From positions 1-56,374 of the forward strand of contig CANGJI010000008.1 of assembly GCA_947454135.1 (NCBI GenBank): a stretch of DNA of 56,374 bases, given 5' to 3'. The stretch comes from Sphingomonadaceae bacterium. GTDB lineage: Bacteria; Pseudomonadota; Alphaproteobacteria; Sphingomonadales; Sphingomonadaceae. This document shows, piece after piece, positions 8,261 through 16,630 of the stretch (positions are counted from its first letter, which is position 1; each line of letters opens with the position of its first letter). The notes below the pieces were generated by a model. The model ran no database searches. It saw nothing but the letters and a program-made list of their open reading frames with translations, and had not been told where the DNA came from. A program made the translations under genes and the position numbers.

Positions 8261-8884
8261 CTAGGCCGGAACGCCGGCCTTCGCCGCCGTGGTTTCCATC
8301 GCCAGAATCGAGGTCTCGCTGCGCGGACGCGCCATCACGCGGCGCACCATCGGTTCGAAGAAATCGAGCGGCAGCGTGTCGTAATCCGGATCGAAGGCGG
8401 CCTGATCGTACTTGGCGCAGAATTCGGCGCAGGCATCGAAGTGCGGGTTATCGCGGTGCTTCTCGCGCACGTTGCGATCGATGCCGAGGTAGTGGAAGTA
8501 GTAGTAGCCTTGGAACGCGCCGTGGTTGCGGCAGATCCAGTGCTCTTCCTCGCTCACGAAAGGCTGGAGGATCGCGGCGGCGATCTCGGGGTGGTTGTAC
8601 GATCCCAGCGTGTCGCCAATATCGTGCAGCAGCGCCATCACGACATAGCTTTCCGGGCGGCCATCGCGATGGGCGCGGGTGGCGGTCTGCAGGCTGTGCG
8701 TCAGGCGGTCGATCGGGAAGCCGCCGAAATCGCCATCGAGGAGCCTCAGGTGCGCCAGCACGCGGTCAGGCAGACCGGCTGCAAAGCCGACATAGTCGCG
8801 CGCGATGATCGCCCAGTCTTCCTGCGTGCCTTCTTCCATCGAATGGAACTGCGCGCGTTCTTCGGAACTGCCGTGATGATCCAT
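8261..8884 (-). CDS. HD domain-containing protein
   Basis: The 207-residue product contains an HD-type metal site. The first His lies in the SLQTATRAHRDG region and the diagnostic HD pair is in MALLHDIGDTLG near residues 85-96, followed by NHPEIAA. HD proteins hydrolyse phosphate esters of nucleotides or related substrates; the actual substrate here is unknown. I placed the start at the ATG at 8882-8884 because GGGAGAG stands upstream; the open frame extends 30 codons further, but that part would overlap the divergent histidine kinase region. A tyrosine-rich segment (YYYFHYLG) and the ending ETTAAKAGVPA are characteristic of this small family. Confidence 0.82.
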   Translation of the reverse strand: MDHHGSSEERAQFHSMEEGTQEDWAIIARDYVGFAAGLPDRVLAHLRLLDGDFGGFPIDRLTHSLQTATRAHRDGRPESYVVMALLHDIGDTLGSYNHPEIAAAILQPFVSEEEHWICRNHGAFQGYYYFHYLGIDRNVREKHRDNPHFDACAEFCAKYDQAAFDPDYDTLPLDFFEPMVRRVMARPRSETSILAMETTAAKAGVPA

Positions 8885-8979
8885 GGTTCTCTCCCGTTTG
8901 ACGGGGAGAATACCCACTTTGCCCAGCCTCGCAAACCCCACCTGTGGCGCAATGCGAATCTGTGCGGTACACACCCCTC

Positions 8980-10149
8980 ATGGCAATGAAGCTGCCGCTG
9001 CGTCCCACGCCGTTCTTCGGCAACAAGAACCGCGCCTTCTGGCGCCTGCAGATGCTCGGCTGGGGCGGTGCGATGCTGCTGCGCGCGCTCTCCAGTCTGG
9101 CCAATGCGCAGCCGTGGTCGTTTCTGGTCATCGTGCTGATTGCCACGATCACCGGCTTCTCGATCTCCCTGAACCTCTCGGTGATCTACCGCACGCTGAT
9201 CAACCGGACGCCGCTGATCACCTGGGGCATTACCGCGGTGGTTCTGGCGATCGCGGTGGGGCTCTACGCCTTCATCGATTCCTGGGTGATCAGCCTCTAT
9301 CGCTCGGGCAGCGATTCCGGCTTCGCGCAGCTGTTTCTCGGCGTATTCTACCTCGATCTCACGCTGCTCGGGGCCTGGTCGGCGCTCTATTACGCGATCA
9401 ACTTCTACGTGCAGGTGGAAGAGCAGAACGACCAGTTGATGCGGCTTGAGGCGCAGGCAACCTCGGCGCAGCTTGCGATGCTGCGCTATCAGCTCAACCC
9501 GCACTTCCTGTTCAACACCCTTAACTCGATCTCGACGCTGGTGCTCTTGAAGCAGACCGAGCCCGCCAACGCGATGCTGAGCCGCCTCTCCTCGTTCCTG
9601 CGCTACACCCTGATCAACGAGCCGACGGGCCGCGTGACCGTGGCGCAGGAGGTCGAGACGCTGAAGCTCTACCTCGATATCGAGCGGATGCGCTTCGAGG
9701 AGCGGCTTTCGACCGAGTTTCGCATCGACGATGCCGCCTCGCCCGCGCTGATGCCCTCGCTGCTGCTTCAGCCGCTGGTGGAAAATGCGATCAAGTACGG
9801 CGTCAGCCCACTCGAGGAAGGGGCCACGATCACCATCGCGGCGCAACTCGTCGGCCCGGTGCTGCGTGTCACCGTGTCCGACACGGGCCCGGGCTTGCAA
9901 CCGGGCACCGACCCCTCGACATTGTTTGGTGTGACCAGTTCCAGTTCGGATTCCACGCGTGTCGGGCTCGCCAATATCCGCGACCGGCTCGCGCAGGCCT
10001 ACGGCGAGAACCAGCGGTTCGAAATCGGCGAGCGGCCGGGTGGAGGCTTCCAGGTGGTGATCGAACTGCCCTTCGAAGCGCGCGAGGCGCCATTGAGCCA
10101 GTCCGCTTCTCAGCAGTCCGCTGCGCAGCTCGTCTCACAGCAAAGGTAG
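8980..10149 (+). CDS. LytS-type sensor histidine kinase
   Basis: The protein has about four hydrophobic segments in its first 160 residues, then a short coiled linker (VQVEEQNDQLMRLEAQA) and a histidine kinase domain of the His_kinase (LytS/YehU) class. The phospho-accepting motif is NPHFLFNTLNS, the ATP-binding N-box is PLVENAIKYGV, and the G-box includes DTGPGLQPG. A GTG at 8944 would extend the protein by 12 residues; I chose ATG 8980, with another ATG two codons later. The stop is three bases before the LytTR response regulator, so the two form a two-component system. The signal sensed is unknown. Confidence 0.9.
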   Translation: MAMKLPLRPTPFFGNKNRAFWRLQMLGWGGAMLLRALSSLANAQPWSFLVIVLIATITGFSISLNLSVIYRTLINRTPLITWGITAVVLAIAVGLYAFIDSWVISLYRSGSDSGFAQLFLGVFYLDLTLLGAWSALYYAINFYVQVEEQNDQLMRLEAQATSAQLAMLRYQLNPHFLFNTLNSISTLVLLKQTEPANAMLSRLSSFLRYTLINEPTGRVTVAQEVETLKLYLDIERMRFEERLSTEFRIDDAASPALMPSLLLQPLVENAIKYGVSPLEEGATITIAAQLVGPVLRVTVSDTGPGLQPGTDPSTLFGVTSSSSDSTRVGLANIRDRLAQAYGENQRFEIGERPGGGFQVVIELPFEAREAPLSQSASQQSAAQLVSQQR

Positions 10150-10152
10150 CGC

Positions 10153-10950
10153 ATGACCATTCGCACGATCCTCGTCGATGACGAAAAGCTCGCCATTCAG
10201 GGCCTCCAGCTGCGGCTTGAAGCTTTCCCCGATGTCGAGGTGATCGACACCTGCTCCAACGGGCGCGAGGCAATCCGCAAGATCAAGACCGAGAAGCCCG
10301 ATCTGGTGTTCTGCGACATCCAGATGCCCGGCTTCGACGGTTTCAGCGTGGTGAGCGGGGTGATCGAGATCGATCCGCCGCTGTTCGTCTTCGTAACCGC
10401 CTATTCCGAGCACGCGATCCGCGCGTTCGAGGCCAATGCGGTCGACTACCTCCTCAAGCCGGTCGAACCCGCCCGCCTTGCCGACGCGCTTGATCGCGCG
10501 CGCACCCGGCTTGCCGAGAAGCGCGGGCTGGAGGAGGCGGAAAAGCTCAAGACGGTGCTGGCCGAAGTCGCCCCCGATGCGATGGAAGGCATTCCCGAAG
10601 AGAGCGAACCGGCGGTCGGACGCTTCGAGAAGCTCATCAACATCAAGGACCGCGGGCAGATCTTCCGCGTCGACGTCGACACGATCGAGCGGATCGAGGC
10701 GGCGGGCGACTACATGTGCATCTACACCGGCGACAATTCGCTGATCCTTCGCGAGACGATGAAGGATCTCGAACGCCGGCTCGATCCGCGCGTGTTCCAG
10801 CGCGTCCACCGCTCGAAGATCGTCAACCTCGACCGCGTGCGGCAGGTGAAGCCCCATACCAATGGCGAATGCTTCCTCGTGCTCGACAGCGGCTCCGAGG
10901 TGAAAGTCTCGCGCTCCTACCGCGATGTGGTGGCGCGCTTCGTTCATTGA
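10153..10950 (+). CDS. LytTR-family response regulator
   Basis: The 265-residue protein has a receiver domain (residues 1-120) with the phosphorylatable Asp55 in FCDIQMPG, the acidic pair DDE near residue 10 and Lys in LLKPVEP. A charged linker is followed by a LytTR DNA-binding domain (about 160-262) with the features DRGQIFRVDVDTIERIEA, FQRVHRSKIVNLDRV and VKVSRSYRDVV. It is the cognate partner of the LytS-type kinase directly upstream. LytTR regulators bind imperfect direct repeats of about nine bases; the target here cannot be deduced. Confidence 0.92.
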   Translation: MTIRTILVDDEKLAIQGLQLRLEAFPDVEVIDTCSNGREAIRKIKTEKPDLVFCDIQMPGFDGFSVVSGVIEIDPPLFVFVTAYSEHAIRAFEANAVDYLLKPVEPARLADALDRARTRLAEKRGLEEAEKLKTVLAEVAPDAMEGIPEESEPAVGRFEKLINIKDRGQIFRVDVDTIERIEAAGDYMCIYTGDNSLILRETMKDLERRLDPRVFQRVHRSKIVNLDRVRQVKPHTNGECFLVLDSGSEVKVSRSYRDVVARFVH

Positions 10951-11002
10951 ACCTCGGCACTGACGCTCGACAGGCGGAGCGCCTCTGGCTAGTCCGGCCC
11001 GC

Positions 11003-11866
11003 ATGACGGACTTCTCCATCCTCGGTTTCGATCTCGAAGCCTTCGTTGCCGCAACGCTCGCCGAAGACCTCGGACAGGGCCTCCCCGGCGGCGGGCATGA
11101 CGTGACGAGCGAGAGCGTGATCCCCCCGGACGCACGCTTTGCCGGGGTGATGGACAGCCGCGATGCGATCACCGTCTGCGGCCTGCCGATTGCCGCCGCC
11201 TTTTTCCGCGCGCTCGATCCGGCGATGGAGATCGAGGTGCTGGTGGAAGAGGGCGCGCAAGTTGCGCCCGGCTCGGCGCTGATGCGGCTCACCGGCAGCG
11301 CCCGCGCCATGCTCACGGCAGAGCGCAGCGCGCTCAACACGGTGCAGCACCTCTCGGGCGTTGCCACGCTGACCCGCAGCTATGTCGATGCGATGGGCGA
11401 GACGAAGGCGCGGCTGCTCGATACGCGCAAGACCATCCCGGGCCTGCGCCATCTCGAAAAGTATGCCGTGCGCACCGGCGGCGGGGTGAACCACCGCATG
11501 GGCCTGTGGGACGCCGCGATGATCAAGGACAACCACGTGCTCGTCGCAGGCGGCGTGGCAGAGGCCGTCCGCCGCGCGCTGGCTGCCGGGGTGCGCGAAG
11601 TGATCTGCGAGGTCGACCACATCGACCAGATCGAACCCGCGCTGGAAGCCGGCGCAACACGGCTGCTGCTCGACAACATGGGACCGGACGTGCTGCGCGA
11701 GGCTGTCGCGCTCGTGGCGGGCCGCGCGCCGTGCGAGGCATCGGGCGGCGTGCGTCTCGACACCATCGGCGCGATTGCCGCCTCGGGCGTGGACTACGTC
11801 TCGGTTGGCCGGCTGACGCAGAGCGCGCCTGCCGCCGATATCGGGCTGGATTTCACGCCGCTGTGA
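11003..11866 (+). CDS. nadC: Nicotinate-nucleotide pyrophosphorylase (carboxylating)
   Basis: The enzyme converts quinolinate and PRPP to nicotinate mononucleotide, CO2 and pyrophosphate in NAD biosynthesis. At 287 residues it has the normal length. The N-terminal domain (1-115) is followed by the alpha/beta barrel with signatures TRKTIPGLRHLEKYA, GGGVNHRMGLWDAAMIKDNH, EVDHIDQIEPAL, LLLDNMGP and the ending SGVDYVSVGRLTQSA. nadA and nadB are not in the window. The TGA stop overlaps the ATG of an RNase T2 gene, an unusual partner that may share its transcript. Confidence 0.95.
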   Translation: MTDFSILGFDLEAFVAATLAEDLGQGLPGGGHDVTSESVIPPDARFAGVMDSRDAITVCGLPIAAAFFRALDPAMEIEVLVEEGAQVAPGSALMRLTGSARAMLTAERSALNTVQHLSGVATLTRSYVDAMGETKARLLDTRKTIPGLRHLEKYAVRTGGGVNHRMGLWDAAMIKDNHVLVAGGVAEAVRRALAAGVREVICEVDHIDQIEPALEAGATRLLLDNMGPDVLREAVALVAGRAPCEASGGVRLDTIGAIAASGVDYVSVGRLTQSAPAADIGLDFTPL

Positions 11867-12561
11867 TGCGCTGGCGGCTGCTGCTGGCCGCCACGGCGCT
11901 GCTGCCGCACGCAGCCCATGCCGAGGTGCCGCAATGCCGCTTGCCGCCGCAAGTCGCCGCACCGGCCCTCCCCGCGCCCGATGGCCCGCGCCGGGTACTG
12001 CCGATCGCGGGCTACACCCTCGCGCTCAGCTGGTCGCCGGAATACTGCCGCACGCGGGGGCGCGATGCGGGCGCCGCGTTCCAGTGCGGGGGCAAGCTGG
12101 GGCGGTTCGGCTTCATCCTGCACGGACTCTGGCCGGAAGCGGCCCCCGGCGAGTGGCCGCAATGGTGCCCGGCAGCCCCGCTCTCTGCCGAAACGGTGCG
12201 GCGCCATCTCTGCATGACGCCCTCGCCCGGCCTCCTCGCGCACGAATGGGCCAAGCACGGCGCCTGCATGGCCAGCACGCCCGAAGCCTACTTCACGAGC
12301 GGAGCCTCGCTGCTCGCTGCAATCCGTTTCCCCGACATGATGCGCCTGTCGCGCCGCCCGGGCCTGACGGCGGGGCAGCTGCGCGATGCCTTCCGGTCCG
12401 CAACGCCGGCCCTCCCCGCCGCCGCGATTCGCGTGAAGGCCAATGCGCGCGGCTGGCTGGAGGAAGTGCACATCTGCTACGGCAAGGACTTGCGGCCTGC
12501 CGCCTGCGCCGAGCGCGCGGCGGAGGACAGCGCGCCGCTCAAGATCTGGCGCGGCCGCTAG
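11866..12561 (+). CDS. Secreted ribonuclease T2 family protein
   Basis: The product has 231 residues with a signal peptide (MRWRLLLAATALLPHAAHA) and is therefore periplasmic. Both catalytic segments of the RNase T2 family are present: CAS-1 in FILHGLWPE (about residues 84-92) and CAS-2 in HEWAKHGAC (about 126-134), each carrying catalytic histidines. Paired cysteines (CRTRG, FQCGG, CMTPS, HICYG, PAACAER) point to disulfides. Such enzymes cleave RNA at the 3' side via 2',3'-cyclic phosphates and may scavenge nucleotides. Translation is coupled to nadC by ATGA overlap. The TAG stop shares a CTAG with the stop of tadA on the other strand. Confidence 0.92.
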   Translation: MRWRLLLAATALLPHAAHAEVPQCRLPPQVAAPALPAPDGPRRVLPIAGYTLALSWSPEYCRTRGRDAGAAFQCGGKLGRFGFILHGLWPEAAPGEWPQWCPAAPLSAETVRRHLCMTPSPGLLAHEWAKHGACMASTPEAYFTSGASLLAAIRFPDMMRLSRRPGLTAGQLRDAFRSATPALPAAAIRVKANARGWLEEVHICYGKDLRPAACAERAAEDSAPLKIWRGR

Positions 12562-13013
12562 CGCCGCTCGCGGAAGAACGCGCGCAGCATCTCTGCCGCC
12601 TCGGCTTCACCGATCCCGGAATAGACTTCGGGCCGGTGCAGGCATCCGGGCGCATCAAACACCTTTGCACCATGCTCCACCGCGCCGCCCTTGGGGTCGC
12701 CCGCTGCATAATAGACGCGCGCCAGCCGGGCGTGGACGATGGCGCCCGCGCACATCGCGCAGGGCTCCAGCGTGACCCACAGGTCGCACCCGGTCAGCCG
12801 TTCCTGCCCCAGCGCGGCGGCTGCGGCGCGAATCGCCAGCACCTCGGCATGGGCGGTGGGATCATGATCCTCGCGCGGGCTGTTGTGGGCCGCGGCGATC
12901 ACTTCGCCGTTCTTGACGATGACCGCCCCGATGGGCACTTCGCCCGCCTGCGCCGCGCGTGCAGCGGCTTCCAGCGCAAGGCGCATGGGCTCGGGAAGGG
13001 GCCAACGGGTCAT
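12558..13013 (-). CDS. tadA: tRNA adenosine(34) deaminase
   Basis: The 151-residue cytosolic enzyme deaminates adenosine to inosine at the wobble position of tRNA-Arg(ACG). The zinc-binding deaminase motifs are visible: HAE in PTAHAEVLAI (about residues 54-63) and PCAMC in TLEPCAMCAGA (about 83-93). I chose the ATG at 13011-13013 (MTRWPLPEPM) because the family starts there; the frame stays open upstream but that part has no similarity and runs into the rpmB leader. It ends in a convergent overlap with the RNase T2 gene. Confidence 0.93.
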   Translation of the reverse strand: MTRWPLPEPMRLALEAAARAAQAGEVPIGAVIVKNGEVIAAAHNSPREDHDPTAHAEVLAIRAAAAALGQERLTGCDLWVTLEPCAMCAGAIVHARLARVYYAAGDPKGGAVEHGAKVFDAPGCLHRPEVYSGIGEAEAAEMLRAFFRERR

Positions 13014-13061
13014 GCCAGAGCCGCTAGCGTGCCTTGGGCCGCTGATGCAACGTGCGAATCC

Positions 13062-13090
13062 TTGACTTTGCGCCACGGATCGGCAAGAGC
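13062..13090 (+). promoter_or_regulatory. Probable promoter of rpmB
   Basis: A -35 element TTGACT at 13062-13067, in the context CTTGACTTTG typical of sphingomonad ribosomal promoters, is followed at 16-17 bases by a weak CAAGAG-like -10 region. It lies about 75 bases upstream of the rpmB start and outside the chosen tadA coding region. The -35 is convincing while the -10 is poor. Confidence 0.45.
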
Positions 13091-13138
13091 GCGCCCTTCC
13101 CGATCCATGATCGTCCATATCCAAGCGAGTTTTCAACC

Positions 13139-13423
13139 ATGTCGCGTATCTGCGAACTGACCGGTAAGGGCCGCCAGGTCGGCCACAACGTGAGCCACGC
13201 CAACAACAAGACCAAGCGTCTGTTCCTGCCCAACCTGCAGAACGTCACGCTGATGTCGGAAAAGCTCGACCGCAGCTTCAAGTTCCGCGTGTCGACCCAT
13301 GGCCTGCGCTCGGTTGAGCACAACGGCGGTCTCGACAACTGGCTGCTCAAGGCTTCGGACACCAAGCTCAGCCCGCGCGCGCTCAAGGTGAAGCGCGAGC
13401 TGGCCAAGGCAACTGCTGCCTGA
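13139..13423 (+). CDS. rpmB: 50S ribosomal protein L28
   Basis: The 94-residue basic protein matches L28 throughout: [20 protein letters not shown] at the N terminus, [13 protein letters not shown] and [20 protein letters not shown], and an Ala/Lys-rich C terminus. L28 binds 23S rRNA near the exit region and is needed for 50S assembly. The start is fixed by similarity. The gene is monocistronic, with a promoter-like TTGACT upstream and a hairpin shortly after the stop. No zinc-ribbon cysteines are present apart from Cys5, as is usual for this version. Confidence 0.97.
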   Translation: MSRICELTGKGRQVGHNVSHANNKTKRLFLPNLQNVTLMSEKLDRSFKFRVSTHGLRSVEHNGGLDNWLLKASDTKLSPRALKVKRELAKATAA

Positions 13424-13433
13424 TCTGGCTGCC

Positions 13434-13452
13434 GGGCGGGTCCATCCCGCCC
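13434..13452 (+). terminator. Hairpin downstream of rpmB
   Basis: GGGCGGG (13434-13440) and CCCGCCC (13446-13452) form a perfect seven-pair GC stem with loop tccat, ten bases after the rpmB stop. No T-run follows, so Rho or another factor may be needed. Confidence 0.6.
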
Positions 13453-13486
13453 GCACCTGCCCATACGGGACCAAGCGGGCCGGAGT

Positions 13487-14464
13487 CTAACGGACTTCCG
13501 GCCCGATTCGCAGCTTGAGCAAGAGCGTTCGCTGCGCCCAGGCCATCTCGTTGCTATCGGAAACCAGCCAGACGATCTGGCTGCCATCTGCCTCGCGCGT
13601 GACGGTCATCCCCTCATAATTGTCGCGGATGCGCGGATCGTTGATATGGGCGATCACGCGCGGCGTGACGGTGCCACCCGGCTGCACTTCCTGCGGCGCG
13701 AAGATGGCCACTACGGACGCGAAGCTGGCGAAATTGAAATGCCGGCCAAGCACGAGCAGCCGGCCATCCGGCATCTGCGCCAGCTCGGTTGGCCGATAAC
13801 CCGCCGGCATCACGAGTTCGAACCGCGCCGGGGCTTCGAACGGTCGCGGTATGCCGCGAAAGATCAGACCGGGATGGCGCGTGCGGTCCAGCCAGTGGGA
13901 ATAGGATTCGCCAACAATCACGGTGCGACCATCGGTCAGCCGTGTCATCGCTTCGGGCCCCTGATTCTCGGGCCATTCAGCCAGCGCAGGCAGCGGAATC
14001 CGCTGGCGCCGGGTGAAATCGGGACTGAAGCGCTCCAGCATCGCGGCATCCTCGTAGCCGACGAAAAGCGCACCGCTGACCGGCTCCACAAAGACCGATT
14101 CGGCATCCGTGGGATAATGGTATTTTTGCCAATCGAGATGGACGAGGCGATCAGGCCGTGCCGTCCACCGGCCCGGCATGTCTGGCCGCGAGAAATTGAG
14201 AACCCCGCCTCGGTCGCCCACCGCGACGAACCCGGTGGCTGTCTGGGCAAGCCCGGAAAGCGTGCCGAGCGTGCGGCTTTGCCCGACGATTTGCCATGCC
14301 CCCATGAGCTGGAGCCCGCCTGTCTGCGGCAGGTCGCCACGGAGTGCGGGCATCAGATCGACCAGCCGGATGGCAGGATTGCGGGGCGGCGGCGGCGGTG
14401 TTTCGCGCAGCCATATCGTCGGCAGCAGCGCGAGGATCAGCAGGGCCAGTTTGAACGCGCGCAT
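13487..14464 (-). CDS. Esterase-like activity of phytase family protein
   Basis: The 325-residue exported protein starts with a hydrophobic signal or anchor (MRAFKLALLILALLPTIWL). The body resembles the Phytase-like beta-propeller family (PF13449), with strands such as GTLSGLAQTATGFVAVGDRG, the DAESVFVEPVSGALFVGYED region and RDNYEGMTVTREADG near the end, where acidic residues may bind metal. Members are found in periplasmic or extracellular fractions, and their enzyme activity is poorly defined. The gene lies 44 bases downstream of msrB on the same strand, so co-transcription is possible. Confidence 0.82.
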   Translation of the reverse strand: MRAFKLALLILALLPTIWLRETPPPPPRNPAIRLVDLMPALRGDLPQTGGLQLMGAWQIVGQSRTLGTLSGLAQTATGFVAVGDRGGVLNFSRPDMPGRWTARPDRLVHLDWQKYHYPTDAESVFVEPVSGALFVGYEDAAMLERFSPDFTRRQRIPLPALAEWPENQGPEAMTRLTDGRTVIVGESYSHWLDRTRHPGLIFRGIPRPFEAPARFELVMPAGYRPTELAQMPDGRLLVLGRHFNFASFASVVAIFAPQEVQPGGTVTPRVIAHINDPRIRDNYEGMTVTREADGSQIVWLVSDSNEMAWAQRTLLLKLRIGPEVR

Positions 14465-14508
14465 TGCCTAACCGCTTGCCACAGCACGCGGGACGTGAAC
14501 AGCCGCGT

Positions 14509-14997
14509 TCAGGCGGGCACGAACTTCAGCGCATCGCCATTGATGCAATAGCGCTTGCCGGTGGGCGGCGGGCCATCATCGAACACGTGGCCGAGATGGC
14601 CGCCGCAGCGCGAGCAATGCACTTCGGTGCGGGTCATGCCGAAGGAGGTGTCGGCCGAAGTCCCGATGCCGCCCTTGATCGGGGTCCAGAAGCTGGGCCA
14701 GCCGGTACCGCTGTCGAACTTGGTCGAGGAGGCGAACACGGCATTGCCATCGGCAGCGCAGACGAACGCGCCCTTGCGGTGCTCCTTGAGGAGAGCCGAT
14801 GTGAACGGCCGCTCGGTCCCTTCCTCGCGCAGGATGTAGTACTGCGCCGGGGTGAGGAGCTTGCGCCACTCGGCCTCGGTGTGGCGGAGCGGGAAGGTTC
14901 CCTTGCGAGTGGCGGCTGCGGGCGCACCGCAGGCGGCGGCGCTCATGGCAGCGGTGGCCGCGAGGAAGGTCAGGAAATTGCGGCGTGAAGGTTTCAT
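14509..14997 (-). CDS. msrB: Peptide-methionine (R)-S-oxide reductase, Tat-exported
   Basis: The enzyme reduces the R epimer of methionine sulfoxide in proteins. The N terminus MKPSRRNFLTFLAATAAM has a twin-arginine motif and hydrophobic core, so the folded protein is probably exported by Tat to the periplasm. The MsrB core shows FDSGTGWPSFW, the Cys pair CSRCGGHLGHVFDDG and the catalytic RYCINGDAL at the C-terminal end. The first zinc-site CxxC of canonical MsrB reads CAAD here, so the structural zinc site is incomplete. An ATG nine codons upstream (15024) is an alternative start; I prefer the one directly before the Tat motif. Confidence 0.9.
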   Translation of the reverse strand: MKPSRRNFLTFLAATAAMSAAACGAPAAATRKGTFPLRHTEAEWRKLLTPAQYYILREEGTERPFTSALLKEHRKGAFVCAADGNAVFASSTKFDSGTGWPSFWTPIKGGIGTSADTSFGMTRTEVHCSRCGGHLGHVFDDGPPPTGKRYCINGDALKFVPA

Positions 14998-15070
14998 GAT
15001 CGCCGGTTCGCTGCTTTTGGTCATGCCACTACATCCGCTGGCAGGGACGGCGGATCAAGCAGGCCATTCG

Positions 15071-15141
15071 GGTGAGGAAGAGTCCCGCCGTGGGCCGGGG
15101 AGGGGGGGGCGGGATAACCCACCGGCGGGACACCCCTCACC
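15071..15141. repeat. Large imperfect inverted repeat with a G-quadruplex-type loop
   Basis: The 24-base arms at 15071-15094 and 15118-15141 are inverted copies with one bulge and a few mismatches (shared core GTCCCGCCG/CGGCGGGAC plus TGGG/CCCA and GGTGAGG/CCTCACC). The 23-base loop and arm end carry four G-tracts on the plus strand: 15092-15094, 15097-15100, 15102-15109 (eight Gs) and 15111-15113. They lie between the P450 stop and msrB. It may terminate P450 transcription or set readthrough into msrB. Confidence 0.7.
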
Positions 15142-15184
15142 TAGCCTTGGCTACCTGAACCGAATCTGACCGAATCGGAAAGGC

Positions 15185-16519
15185 TCAGCGCTTTTCGAGC
15201 ACGACTTCCATCTTGCGGAAGCCATGGACGAAGTTGGCGCGCACGCGCGTCACATCGCCCACAACGCGCGCGCGCATCTTCCGTTCGTGCATCTCTTCCA
15301 GCAGCACGCGCAGCTGCAGTTCGGCGAGACGCGCGCCCACGCAGCGGTGGATGCCGTGGCCAAATGCAAGGTGGCGGCGTGCATTGGGCCGATCGACGAT
15401 CAGCTTGTCCGGGTTCTCGAACACGGTCTCGTCGCGGTTGGCGGAGAGATACCACATGATGACCTTGTCACCGGCGCGGATCTGGTGGCCCAGCAACTCG
15501 GTGTCCGCCGTCGCGGTGCGGCGCATGTGGGCGAGCGGCGTCACGAAGCGCAGGCATTCCTGCACCGCGTTGGGGATCAGCGAGGCGTCGCCTTCAAGCA
15601 GGGCGCGCTGATCGGGGAACTGATCGAGTGCATGGATGATGCCCGACATCGTGTTGCGCGTGGTATCGTTGCCGCCGACGATGAGCAGCACCAGATTGCC
15701 CATGAATTCGAGCGGGCTCATCTTCGACATCGCGGGCGAATGGATCATCATCGAGATGAGATCCGGCGTCGGCGCCGCGCCCATGCGCTGCATCCACAAG
15801 CCCTGGAAATAGCGCGCCATCTCGGTGAGGATCTCGAAGCGCTGGTCGGCGAGGTCCGGGGCCAGCGTCAGCTCGACGTCACCGGCCCAGTCGGACCAGA
15901 ACGTGAGCAGGCGGCGGTCCTGCCACGGGAAGCCGAACAGGATCGCGAGCATGCCCGTGGTCAGTTCGATCGAGACCTTGTCCACCCAATCGAACTTCTC
16001 GCCCCAGGGCAGGCTGTCGAGCACTTCGCCGGTGCGGTGGCGGATTTCGTTTTCCATCCGCGCGATTTCGGCAGGGGTGAAGGCGGGCGCCACGGTGCGG
16101 CGCTGGCCGGTGTGCTCGGGCCGGTCCATGGCGATGAACATCGGCATCTGGCGTTCGGCAAGCTTGGCTGGATCGGTGCCTTCCGGCGGATCGCCGATGG
16201 TGATGCCGCCGTGCTGCCATGAGGACGAGAACAGCTCGGGCAGCGATTCGACGTGCTGGATCGCCTTGTGCGTGGTGACGTTCCAGAAATCGCCATAAGG
16301 CGTGCCGGTGATCTTGTTGATCGGCGCCTTGGCCCGCATCTCGGCAAAGATCGGGCCCCAGCGGTCCTCCACGTAGATCGCCGAAGCGCTCACGTCCCAC
16401 GGCTGCGTGTGGTGCGGTGCGGCCTGCGGATTGGCGGCAAGCCATGCCTCGAACGCCTCGTTTGCAGTCGGCGAGGTGCGATAGGTGAACGGAGCTTCGG
16501 GCGCGAGCTGGGTGGCCAT
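15185..16519 (-). CDS. Cytochrome P450, CYP153-type alkane hydroxylase
   Basis: This soluble 444-residue P450 has the heme-binding loop FGHGIHRCVG with the proximal Cys393, the I-helix motif GGNDTTRNTMSG, and the ExxR region around NAVQECLRF. The sequence around the I-helix (NLVLLIVGGNDTTRN) and the HLAFGHGIHRC segment are characteristic of the CYP153 family, which hydroxylates medium-chain alkanes or limonene-like substrates at the terminal carbon. These enzymes need a 2Fe-2S ferredoxin and a reductase; no ferredoxin is encoded nearby, but a suitable FAD reductase is at 20004-21245. A strong promoter and a GGAAGGA ribosome site precede it. The substrate range is inference. Confidence 0.88.
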   Translation of the reverse strand: MATQLAPEAPFTYRTSPTANEAFEAWLAANPQAAPHHTQPWDVSASAIYVEDRWGPIFAEMRAKAPINKITGTPYGDFWNVTTHKAIQHVESLPELFSSSWQHGGITIGDPPEGTDPAKLAERQMPMFIAMDRPEHTGQRRTVAPAFTPAEIARMENEIRHRTGEVLDSLPWGEKFDWVDKVSIELTTGMLAILFGFPWQDRRLLTFWSDWAGDVELTLAPDLADQRFEILTEMARYFQGLWMQRMGAAPTPDLISMMIHSPAMSKMSPLEFMGNLVLLIVGGNDTTRNTMSGIIHALDQFPDQRALLEGDASLIPNAVQECLRFVTPLAHMRRTATADTELLGHQIRAGDKVIMWYLSANRDETVFENPDKLIVDRPNARRHLAFGHGIHRCVGARLAELQLRVLLEEMHERKMRARVVGDVTRVRANFVHGFRKMEVVLEKR

Positions 16520-16577
16520 GGCTATCCTTCCGGGTGCGGGCGGCCCATGCGTGCAAGCCGCCCTAGTTCGGATCAGG

Positions 16578-16606
16578 ACTATCCGTACAACCTACATGGA
16601 TGTCAA
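16578..16606 (-). promoter_or_regulatory. Promoter of the CYP153 gene
   Basis: Read on the minus strand, TTGACA (16601-16606) is a perfect -35 hexamer. A 17-base spacer separates it from GATAGT (16578-16583), matching four of six -10 positions. The predicted leader is about 50 bases. The spacer contains the short inverted repeat ACAT-cc-ATGT next to the -35, a possible regulator contact. Confidence 0.65.
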
Positions 16607-16630
16607 TAAGCTATCGATCCGAAGCAATCC

